DNA of 31,024 bases, taken from NCBI GenBank assembly GCA_964562375.1, contig CAZLSW010000034.1, positions 1 through 31,024 on the forward strand. Direction: 5' to 3'. This DNA is from JAJPXC01 sp964562375 (lineage in GTDB: Bacteria > Bacteroidota > Bacteroidia > Bacteroidales > Muribaculaceae). The notes below the pieces were generated by a model. The model was not told where the DNA came from, searched no databases, and saw nothing but the letters and a program-made list of their open reading frames with translations. The position numbers and the translations under genes are program-made. Shown one piece after another: positions 7,701-12,566 of this stretch; position 1 is the first letter of the stretch; each line of letters begins with the position of its first letter.

Positions 7701-9183
7701 TCTCGATCGCTCCACGGCTCTTCGCCTCCGTCACCATCCGCTCCAGCAATCTCGCCCCCTCGGGTCCCGACAACCGCGCGTGTACCTCCGAGGCCAGCAA
7801 GTCCTCGTCACCCGCGATATCCGCGTATGCCGGGTCGTTCTTTACCTCGTCCCACAGCGGCATCTCCCTCATCAGCTCCTTGCCCCGAGCCCACAGCTTG
7901 GGATTAGCCGTCCGCAGCGCGTTGTCCCACAGGTGCGTGTACTCATGCACCGGCGTGTTGGGATTCATCAGCGCCGGGTCGAGATACATCTTCCCCTCCT
8001 TCACAAAACCGTACACCTCCCCGTTCCGAGTCCGCAGGAACTGCGTCCGCCCAGAACCGTGCCATGCCGTCATCTTCTGCAAAAAAGCGTCGCGAAGTAT
8101 TGCCTGTTCAGCATCTTTTCGTATCTTCGCGGCGTCGTCCCCGCTAATGGTGACGTTTTCAGACGTGAGACCGGGGGCCAGCTTCCCGCTGCGAGCATCG
8201 GCCACATTAGAGGACGTGTCGGCCCACATATTGATGGTTTCCATCGAGTGTGGGTCGTTTATGTTTTCCTTCTCCACGACCACCACCATGCCATTGGAAA
8301 GCTGCCGAATGAACCTCACAGACATTCGCCCTCGGTCTTGAATGGTTACCTCTACGCGGTGGGGTGCTGTCATGATATAGGGCGCCAGTTCCATGTCTTC
8401 GGCGCGTAGCGGAATGGAGCTCTCGTCTATCTTGCGGCCGCCTACCCCATGGTTGTTCATGCCATGCCTAAGGCCACCGATGGAGAGTAGGTGGCTCAAC
8501 TGTGCATCAGTCAGTGTTATACCCTTTTCTTTCGCCCGTATACGGATGAGCCGTTCCACAGCCTTGGGCAGTGGAAGTTGAAACTTGCCTTCGGCTTTAT
8601 TCTCCGCCAATCCTCTGCGTATAAATACTGAGGCCTGAGCGAGACGAGATAACATGTTCATCGCTTGCGCCTCCCCGCTCTCCCCCAGCGCCCGCTCCAT
8701 CTCCGCCATATCCGTCACCACCTCGATACCCGCTTTCTTTACCAACCCCGCCATCGCCTCGCCCAACTTACGCTGCTCCTCGGTCGGAGCCGCCCCCGAC
8801 AGCTCGCTCTGCTTCTGCATCCCCTTTTCCCCGCCTTGCCCACTAGATTTCCGTGCCCTCGCGTCATCCGACAACATCATGTAGGCCACCCGGAACCGCA
8901 CGTCCTCCACCTCGCTCATGTCACGGTCCACAGCCCGCTCCCACATCCGGCGGCCCAACTCCTCCTCGGTCCTTTGGCGCTCAGCCTTCGACGCGTTGAG
9001 CCACCGCTCCCCGAACTCGTCGGCTCTCTCGTTCAGAACATTCTGCAGGATATCGCCGAAATACCGCTTCACCCACGCGTCGCGGTTTGTCCGCTGGGCG
9101 TGGTAGGCGATACTGTCCGGTATCTCGGCGTACGCCTTATCTAACCTATATAATTCAAACCCGCTGTATTTAATCAATTTCAT
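1702..9183 (-). CDS. Giant multi-domain 'polyvalent' protein (2493 aa), orphan mobile-element-type gene
   Basis: A single open frame from an ATG at 9183, with no signal peptide and no membrane segments. Modules in order, with rough residues: helical N-terminus (1-330); HEYTH metallopeptidase-like motif (413-417) with a helical follow-on (to about 560); module resembling the BECR-nuclease-like domain of polyvalent proteins (630-770, with NEYYVRYTVQ); HEVQH module similar to LPD23 (845-940); conserved-looking module with DANPWCLLQ (1210-1266); MORN-type repeats (1349-1487, repeated 'Y.dnG'); module with LLIDGKLYPPM and NDQFSSAWDRPN (1617-1772); HEEIH (1933-1937); HETAGH (2146-2151); truncated kinase-like start (2462-2493). 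Such mosaics are known from phages and conjugative elements, where they are thought to enter the host cell with the DNA. Domain names are recalled, not searched. The frame is doubtful at about residues 2022-2070 and 2395-2460 (separate entries), so the true product may be shorter or split. Confidence 0.7.
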   Translation of the reverse strand: MKLIKYSGFELYRLDKAYAEIPDSIAYHAQRTNRDAWVKRYFGDILQNVLNERADEFGERWLNASKAERQRTEEELGRRMWERAVDRDMSEVEDVRFRVAYMMLSDDARARKSSGQGGEKGMQKQSELSGAAPTEEQRKLGEAMAGLVKKAGIEVVTDMAEMERALGESGEAQAMNMLSRLAQASVFIRRGLAENKAEGKFQLPLPKAVERLIRIRAKEKGITLTDAQLSHLLSIGGLRHGMNNHGVGGRKIDESSIPLRAEDMELAPYIMTAPHRVEVTIQDRGRMSVRFIRQLSNGMVVVVEKENINDPHSMETINMWADTSSNVADARSGKLAPGLTSENVTISGDDAAKIRKDAEQAILRDAFLQKMTAWHGSGRTQFLRTRNGEVYGFVKEGKMYLDPALMNPNTPVHEYTHLWDNALRTANPKLWARGKELMREMPLWDEVKNDPAYADIAGDEDLLASEVHARLSGPEGARLLERMVTEAKSRGAIEMAKAVTLRERVKKWLGEALAWVRDAFGGKWSKEDLASLTVEEWSSMPVRDLAQGVNPLREGGEASKCGETQRMIMGERGAAALDKKDGGKRMKDLDDAKEWEKMYKELEGNPGERERVQKAAKAVREMAPVEVKAGSFPKDKADAKAAYDAIGDVTNKATGQTVNFYRSAFKKNHREGGLFERAIPGLRESFERSVMAYSEVDAYKGKQRPDGTTHKGHANVESYDNYVGKVSLDGNEYYVRYTVQSNRGGEAGAHSMFVTDVELYNNAGERVNDTEFPSGRTPSDGVVDAKLQRFFALASGNAHDFRQALRFATGWERGADGKWRWEEMDGGLRPEIYGDLQKLDSTINESPTKRSHKVTKLLGDVLADCPAFEAYPQLRNYQVTLKQVHYQDEGGSFNPKTKSITICSEMFSTPTYLRSVYGSLIHEVQHAIQHIEGFAKGSSPIDATMRLEEMMGELKSKMDAAWGKYQPRFDAASKSKDPYGETRKALADFSKEFPQYEAWEREYDRLSDIREGSMEEIYHAVMGEVEARNASERLLWSEKERRAKLLEDSEDVARDAQVVLMEQSGPSLFIGKRARAEYERLLERKRPDMPEDMRRDALDYLHSLEDTKEENRRVKIAVHWLASSEVNLPNDMHVIDKAIKVADAAKVDPMRYSSPQELLRAHSEVRVKEKPIDPDKVPQLTNKRELADGLVVYDVEDTKAGQAAMREVINTHWGEDANPWCLLQGDGEGNLTEMSWGYWQTYNGMPKQVAFKDGKLLAFRGIDVYTDSDKAYADGEATWWDRQDKNSVGIPVGVRLGGGRRGVRDFNPVDGKWGEVRDIERGNQNDGKYEAWWREGVPKEESEWKAGEAVGTHRWWSADGKLQTEMTFNDNGFRRTVDYHDNGEVKREYDWDLERKCCVGEKRIYYRDGGLYEATTYDDNGKIRHYRTYHANRAPEQEIHYDEAGEKHGVERWWNNGGQLLQRIEHEHGETLLREQFDRDGKLRLREEAVGSRMFREDWGNNPFAPGSYRYTRISTNGETRKWHVDADGAAREIVNGEPVGEVVRGVERGRERDQLAPEQWNGGLLFRTLERDERVRVDEVSEGMFEVGVDPEWSVVGDKELVERLESGPKRKAYAAMLLIDGKLYPPMSSQEARGRMRKPSELGRWEESEERPDKIQRFKAGKNGEKQGQFLLLKDNGKSVPAAYNPYFHQSDWALNDQFSSAWDRPNLVVVEVEIPESEMAGDYKAKYAKDATGLADWKDGGLTREMGGREVYLSRWRKPVRVLSDAEVAELVSPRLKKHGVGVPFNVVAPGLRDALSAKGVEIVEPEKGAAGNASLEAWEEYRRGSGEMRFSERRGDDNRKIDLPELEERVQQWSKGDKQRAQIEICTSKDMESAEFLARISEGLEAPITAERLKEEAKNAGALYLGRNEKIVIFADGLTEWALRNHLRHEEIHHQLYIHPDTQEVLPELIVELSRKYPEAYRLTKVYYPKAGTLELADEMITEVLAQSVEYDVVRELLSSVNPKFHDYINTLLKATDYGEKGDLAKSERREVSSRDKGGVLEGYGTHQETLGRTKGGQGADRGAVGAKRQAAERMGSRLNTGATIVDTVEGLRELDVYRRANRETRAMMEARPGFFDPRTGQIVINLERCRDAADVAATVLHETAGHYGLRELVAKLGDKEGATPDEKNELMSRWCMDLYERLDGKTRAEVARAAARNGWRLDVAVEERMSELAEIPEGKMTADERGVWNRVRAWAKRLLMDVFGIDHLPKWVKLTDAELRYMVKRSRLNLENRGLRGDPMEVAEDIVLRQDLGLDDHGGDDDGPRGGGGMFFTSKRRDDRKETNDVIDQATSFITGRSVKEMSQRRQKKAAERRVRAREMYEKVLRGEFDDVTLRAIEEYINESTPENPYGRRVSERLPQAVARKVESERGLAAVDALFSRICESAVRPNERFGSEGRRKIEERKKEALKGWAQATGHWHTDLSEFTDNPTPIGRGTDSDVYLGKDGL
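1779..2000 (-). other. Alternate-frame coding segment inside the 3' end of the giant gene
   Basis: In the +1 frame relative to the giant ORF an ATG at 2000 opens 73 codons ending at 1779. I counted third-position G/C in 35 of the first 50 codons (70%), against 19 of 46 (41%) for the giant frame over the matching stretch. The eleven giant-frame codons from CCA (just before 2000) onward all end in A or T. The alternate product (EYLNDFHRQWQERLK, PLTPCSHAFAKAQSDRM, then a charged helix) looks native. After about 1830 the giant frame again reads plausibly (GWAQATGHWHTDLSEF). The simplest reading is a pair of compensating indels that moved about 60 codons out of their original frame; a separate overlapping gene is less likely. 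Confidence 0.5.
2976..3119 (-). CDS. 47-codon alternate-frame ORF inside the giant gene, charged helical peptide
   Basis: An ATG at 3119 opens 47 codons to a TAG at 2976, in the +1 frame of the giant ORF. The product begins MEKKEIWRSRKDEKYLREI and continues as a charged amphipathic helix ending KEPTEER. G/C at third positions is 34 of 47 (72%), while the giant frame over the same bases has 14 of 48 (29%) and reads as a Gly/Arg/Ser-rich string typical of a shadow frame. Upstream of the ATG this frame has a TAA, and the giant frame there has normal codon use up to ...LLKATD. Either this is a small overlapping gene, or it is the native end of an upstream protein reached by a frameshift near the A5 run. 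In both cases the giant protein may really be two proteins. Confidence 0.45.
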   Translation of the reverse strand: MEKKEIWRSRKDEKYLREIKEAFLKDMARIKKRLAEQKEGKEPTEER

Positions 9184-9323
9184 CAGAACCGCGGCAAGGA
9201 TTTCGCGGATCAGAGTGTTTTATGGCGACGTGATGCGGGATAAGTTCTAAACAATATAGGGTTTGAAATGCTGATATGATACGACGCGGGCTAAGTTTGT
9301 GGACATATGTATATCAAGGCGAT

Positions 9324-9345
9324 GCCGGCTTGTATACAAGTCGGC
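9324..9345. promoter_or_regulatory. 22-bp near-perfect palindrome upstream of the giant gene
   Basis: The centre CTTGTATACAAG is a perfect 12-bp palindrome. It extends to GCCGG on the left and TCGGC on the right, with one mismatched pair over 22 bp. It lies about 140 bp upstream of the giant gene's ATG. The lack of a loop fits a dimer-binding operator better than a terminator, although a T6 run follows at 9358. No regulator is identified. Confidence 0.4.
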
Positions 9346-9471
9346 GACAGGGAGTGATTTTTTAGACTGTCAGTTTATGCGGCGAGAAGGCGCGGTTGCT
9401 CTTGGATTTCCTGATCTTTTGTCGTAATTTTGTGTCCCATAAACGGCGGATGTCAGTGATTTGATTTAGCA

Positions 9472-9488
9472 CCCCCCCCCAAAAAAAA
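9472..9488. repeat. C9A8 homopolymer tract
   Basis: Nine C residues (9472-9480) are followed directly by eight A residues (9481-9488). Such runs are prone to slippage and sequencing error. The tract lies about 290 bp upstream of the giant gene on its 5' side and outside any ORF, so length changes could only act on promoter spacing or transcription. Confidence 0.9.
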
Positions 9489-9629
9489 TTACTACAAATC
9501 AGGCAGATACGCAAGATTTCCGCCGTTTTCTTTTGAGAAAAAGAAAGCGCCGTGTCTCACGACACGACACCCCAAAAATATATTGAGAACTTTAATTTGA
9601 GAATATCTTTTACTCACGTATTAAACTTG

Positions 9630-9645
9630 TCCGTCAAAGGACGGA
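9630..9645 (+). other. Small hairpin in the gene-free region
   Basis: TCCGT (9630-9634) pairs with ACGGA (9641-9645) around a 6-nt loop. It precedes a larger inverted repeat and a terminator on the same strand and may be part of a small structured transcript. Confidence 0.35.
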
Positions 9646-9665
9646 ATGCTGTGCTCGAAGCCATC

Positions 9666-9703
9666 ATTAAATACAAAGACGGCCTTCGGATGACGTATTT
9701 AAT
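9666..9703 (+). repeat. Inverted repeat with 9-bp perfect arms
   Basis: ATTAAATAC (9666-9674) and GTATTTAAT (9695-9703) are perfect reverse complements separated by 20 nt, which themselves contain a GGCCTTCGG-type mini-stem. Together with the hairpin just upstream and the terminator about 70 nt downstream, it could be part of a small RNA on the plus strand. No known RNA family is recognised. Confidence 0.45.
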
Positions 9704-9775
9704 ACAATGGTGTTTAAACGCGCGCACAACAACAGTTCTGATTATAAACTAATCGAAAGTCAACCAATGTATTTA

Positions 9776-9811
9776 CGGCCGGCAGTAATGCTGGCCGGTT
9801 TTATTATTTTA
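9776..9811 (+). terminator. Rho-independent terminator, plus strand
   Basis: A 9-bp stem (9776-9784 with 9789-9797, one G-T pair) closes a GTAA tetraloop and is followed by GTTTTATTATTTTA. It has all the features of an intrinsic terminator, yet no convincing plus-strand gene precedes it, which suggests an unannotated short transcript upstream. Confidence 0.65.
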
Positions 9812-10214
9812 TAGCAAACAATTGGGGGTAATTCAGACTAAGGAAATGTAAAAACCGCAAATTTCACTTAGTCGATGTTATTACATTGATTCTTATGTAT
9901 TTAGGCGTAATATTTATTTTGGTTGTGAATTATATAGGTTAAATCTCCAAATTTCTTGAAATGTTTTGAAAAAGTTTTGCGCAGCCCCGTGTCGGACTCC
10001 AAGGATACTCGTTTATCCCCAATTAAGGGACAAAAACAAAATATAATCATAAATAATCTTTTCTAATGCGTTATGTTTCAAATGATTGGAAATGCCTCAG
10101 CTTCCATTCTGGGAGAATTTCTCCGGACAGTAGTGTTAACAAAACAAGAAATGAGCGCAGAAGTATTCATTCATATTTTACATTTTGATAAAATTCTTGC
10201 CGTAGGAACACAAA

Positions 10215-10244
10215 AAAAGAGTTACCTGAACAGATAACTCTTTT
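10215..10244 (-). terminator. Rho-independent terminator downstream of the GH5 gene
   Basis: AAAAGAGTTA (10215-10224) and TAACTCTTTT (10235-10244) are perfect 10-bp arms around a 10-nt loop. On the minus strand the stem ends in a T7 run, which fits the end of the hydrolase transcript about 155 nt after the GH5 stop codon. The A/T arms would also let it work on the plus strand. Confidence 0.75.
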
Positions 10245-10400
10245 CCAACAGTAAGTTGGTTGGAATCACAGTGTTACATCCCCCGGTGAAAAGGATAGAT
10301 AGGAATTAATCAGTCGTACCTTGAACTTACATATTTAACCTTGAATTGAATCTATTATTAAGAATCTTATTTACCCGTGTAATCTTATTAACCTTGTATC

Positions 10401-12551
10401 TTATTTACCTCGGAAAAGGAATTTCTTGCCGCCGCGGATATAGATTCCGGGGACGGTGGGGTGGTCTACTCGGATGCCTTGGAGGTTGAAGATGGGGGCA
10501 TCGGCATCTTCAGCAGGCTCGGTGATGATGTCGTTGACCCCCGAGCTGATGTTGTTGTAACCGTCGTCGCCGTAATAAGCAGTGACGATGGCGTCCTTTA
10601 GGGCCACGGCATCGCTGTCGCCCCAACTGAGATTGCTTTCGTCACCATAATCGCCGTTGAAGATCGACATCCACAGCAGTGTGGCGATGTCCTCGTCCTT
10701 GCATTGCGACACAAGCTCAGTTGCCACGGTGGGAATCAGCGAGGTGTCGGCCACGCTTTCGCCGTTCCATTCGCCGATAATCAGGGGAGCGTTCTTTGCC
10801 TGGAGGATGTATTGTTTCCAGTTGGCGTCGTAACCGGCAATTTCGGTTTTGACGTCAGAGGCTGTGGCACCCGAGGCGAAGTAGGGGTAGCAGTGCACCT
10901 CAACGGCGAGGTGACCGGAGGCCTCATCGGTGGGAAGGGTCAATTGGGTCAACGGTAGATATTGGTACTCGCTCCATGCGCTGGCTCCCGGGCCGCAGGC
11001 GGCGCCGTAGGTGTTGACGATGAGGTTGCGCTGGGAGTTGTTGCCGCCTGTGGCTCGCACAGCGTTGACGAAGTCCTGGGCGAAGCTGTTGACGGCGGAG
11101 TAGGACGCGGAGGCGTTGGTTGACGAGTATTTGGAAGCGGCCGAGGATGCGTAGTTCCATGAGCCGTCGGCGTCCATCATCTCGTTGTAGCCCTCGAATA
11201 GGAGTTTCTCGCCATAGTCCTTGAATACGGTGGCAATCTGTGTCCACAGGCTCTTGAATGTGGCGCTATATTTGGTATAGTAGGTAGCGTCGGCCACTAC
11301 CCAGGCCACGTCGAATGAGGATGAGAGGGCACCGGTGTCGTGATGGACGTTGAGGATGCAGTACATATCGTTGTCGATCACGTAGTCCACCACTTCTTTC
11401 ACGCGGCCGAGCCACGAGGAGTCGATGGTGACCGAGGATGGCGACCAGTTGGACTTGTTCCACTTGCCGTTGGAGACGGTGATGCCAAGATGGGGATACC
11501 AAGTGACGGGAATACGCACGGTGTTGAATCCGGCCTCTTTCAGCATGGTGATCAGGGCTTTGGAGAGTTTTTTCTGGCCCCATGCGGTTTCGTAATCGCT
11601 ATTGGAGGATTCGATCCACATGTTGGATTGGAGGTTGCTGTTACACTCGAGGCGGTTGCCAGCGTTCCAGCCGATGGTCATGTTGCGCACGGCGCTTGTC
11701 GCCGTTTCGAAAGAGGTTGTGTCGTCGTCATCATCCTCAGGAGCGATCAGGCAAATGGAAGTGAGGGTAACGGTGGCGCCATCCGTACCGGTATTTTGAA
11801 TCCAAATCCCGTCGGCTGCGGCCATTGAGGAGTCGATTGTGATTGTGAGCGAGGTGTCGCCGGCTGTGGAGGATGCCTCGGCACTCTCAATGTTGCTCCA
11901 TCCCGTGCCTAAAAACACCTTGATTGCGTTTTCGGCCGAGAATGTTACCACGATTGATTGGTAATCGGTCAATGTCACGTCCGAGGGAATAGCGAAGGAG
12001 CAAGCTCCCCATTCACCAGTGAATGTGATGACATTGTTGTCGTAGGAGTAGCTGTATCCTAAGGCATTCTCGGTGAGATCGAGGCAGTAGTCGCTGGTGC
12101 CCACAACCTCCTCGGTGGTGTCGTCATCGTCGTTGGGAACGAGATAGGCGGCAGAAAGGGTAACTGTTTGTCCTGATCCGGTGCAATCCTGGAGAACGAC
12201 CATGTCAAAATCCCAAGAAGAGTCAAGGTCAAGGGAAATCGAGGTCGCCCCCGAATCCACGGTTACTTCAGCCTCAGCGAGATTGGACCAATTTTTGGCC
12301 AAATATAATTTTAGAGAGGCCGTTGAGGCTGAAGAAAATTGGATGGTCACAGTTTGGTAATCGCTGGTGGCTACATCCGACAGGCTCCAGTAGATTGCCC
12401 CATACTCATCGGAGTTATAGGATACGGTGGGATTGGAGTAGGTGGCTCCCCACCAAACGTTGACGTTGGACAGTCCCAAGTCGTAGTTGGTGGCGTGGGC
12501 AAGCAATGACAGCGCCAGCCCGAATATAGAAAGCAAAAATCGATTTCTCAT
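10401..12551 (-). CDS. GH5 endo-beta-glucanase (probable endo-xyloglucanase) with two N-terminal beta modules
   Basis: A secreted 716-aa enzyme predicted to cut the beta-1,4-glucan backbone of xyloglucan or a related glucan. A signal peptide covers residues 1-21 (FLLSIFGLALSLLAHA), with no lipobox cysteine. Two copies of the locus's ~120-aa beta-rich module follow (about 22-140 and 153-275), each ending in an Asp-rich linker. The GH5 barrel spans about 285-665, with GWNAGNRLE, the AGFNTVRIPVTW strand, acid/base E457 in FEGYNEM, HCYPYF, and nucleophile E594 in IIGEWNG. The motif set is closest to subfamily GH5_4 by eye. The C-terminus (LQGIRVDHPTVPGIYIRGG) resembles short sorting-type tails of Bacteroidetes secreted proteins. 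It lies 15 bp after the 858-aa gene and is probably co-transcribed with it. Substrate is inferred from the GH31/GH2/GH3 neighbours. Confidence 0.85.
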   Translation of the reverse strand: MRNRFLLSIFGLALSLLAHATNYDLGLSNVNVWWGATYSNPTVSYNSDEYGAIYWSLSDVATSDYQTVTIQFSSASTASLKLYLAKNWSNLAEAEVTVDSGATSISLDLDSSWDFDMVVLQDCTGSGQTVTLSAAYLVPNDDDDTTEEVVGTSDYCLDLTENALGYSYSYDNNVITFTGEWGACSFAIPSDVTLTDYQSIVVTFSAENAIKVFLGTGWSNIESAEASSTAGDTSLTITIDSSMAAADGIWIQNTGTDGATVTLTSICLIAPEDDDDDTTSFETATSAVRNMTIGWNAGNRLECNSNLQSNMWIESSNSDYETAWGQKKLSKALITMLKEAGFNTVRIPVTWYPHLGITVSNGKWNKSNWSPSSVTIDSSWLGRVKEVVDYVIDNDMYCILNVHHDTGALSSSFDVAWVVADATYYTKYSATFKSLWTQIATVFKDYGEKLLFEGYNEMMDADGSWNYASSAASKYSSTNASASYSAVNSFAQDFVNAVRATGGNNSQRNLIVNTYGAACGPGASAWSEYQYLPLTQLTLPTDEASGHLAVEVHCYPYFASGATASDVKTEIAGYDANWKQYILQAKNAPLIIGEWNGESVADTSLIPTVATELVSQCKDEDIATLLWMSIFNGDYGDESNLSWGDSDAVALKDAIVTAYYGDDGYNNISSGVNDIITEPAEDADAPIFNLQGIRVDHPTVPGIYIRGGKKFLFRGK

Positions 12552-12566
12552 GATGTTGTACGGAGC

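Larger units (their letters stand above)
9184..10400. other. 1.2-kb gene-free region
   Basis: No convincing gene is seen between the giant gene and the hydrolase block. A 66-codon plus-strand ORF (9552-9752) has no recognisable features and overlaps hairpins. I found no tRNA or known RNA. The region becomes AT-rich after about 9800. It contains a near-palindrome (9324-9345), a C9A8 run (9472-9488), a hairpin at 9630-9645, an inverted repeat at 9666-9703, a plus-strand terminator (9776-9811) and a minus-strand terminator (10215-10244). Just before the GH5 stop, the motif ATCTTATTTACC or a close variant recurs three times (about 10363-10409), a degenerate short tandem repeat. Confidence 0.6.

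Noticed and set aside
9552..9752. 66-codon plus-strand ORF in the gene-free region
   Set aside because: It spans two hairpin structures and has no recognisable motif or coding bias; a structured RNA explains the following terminator better.
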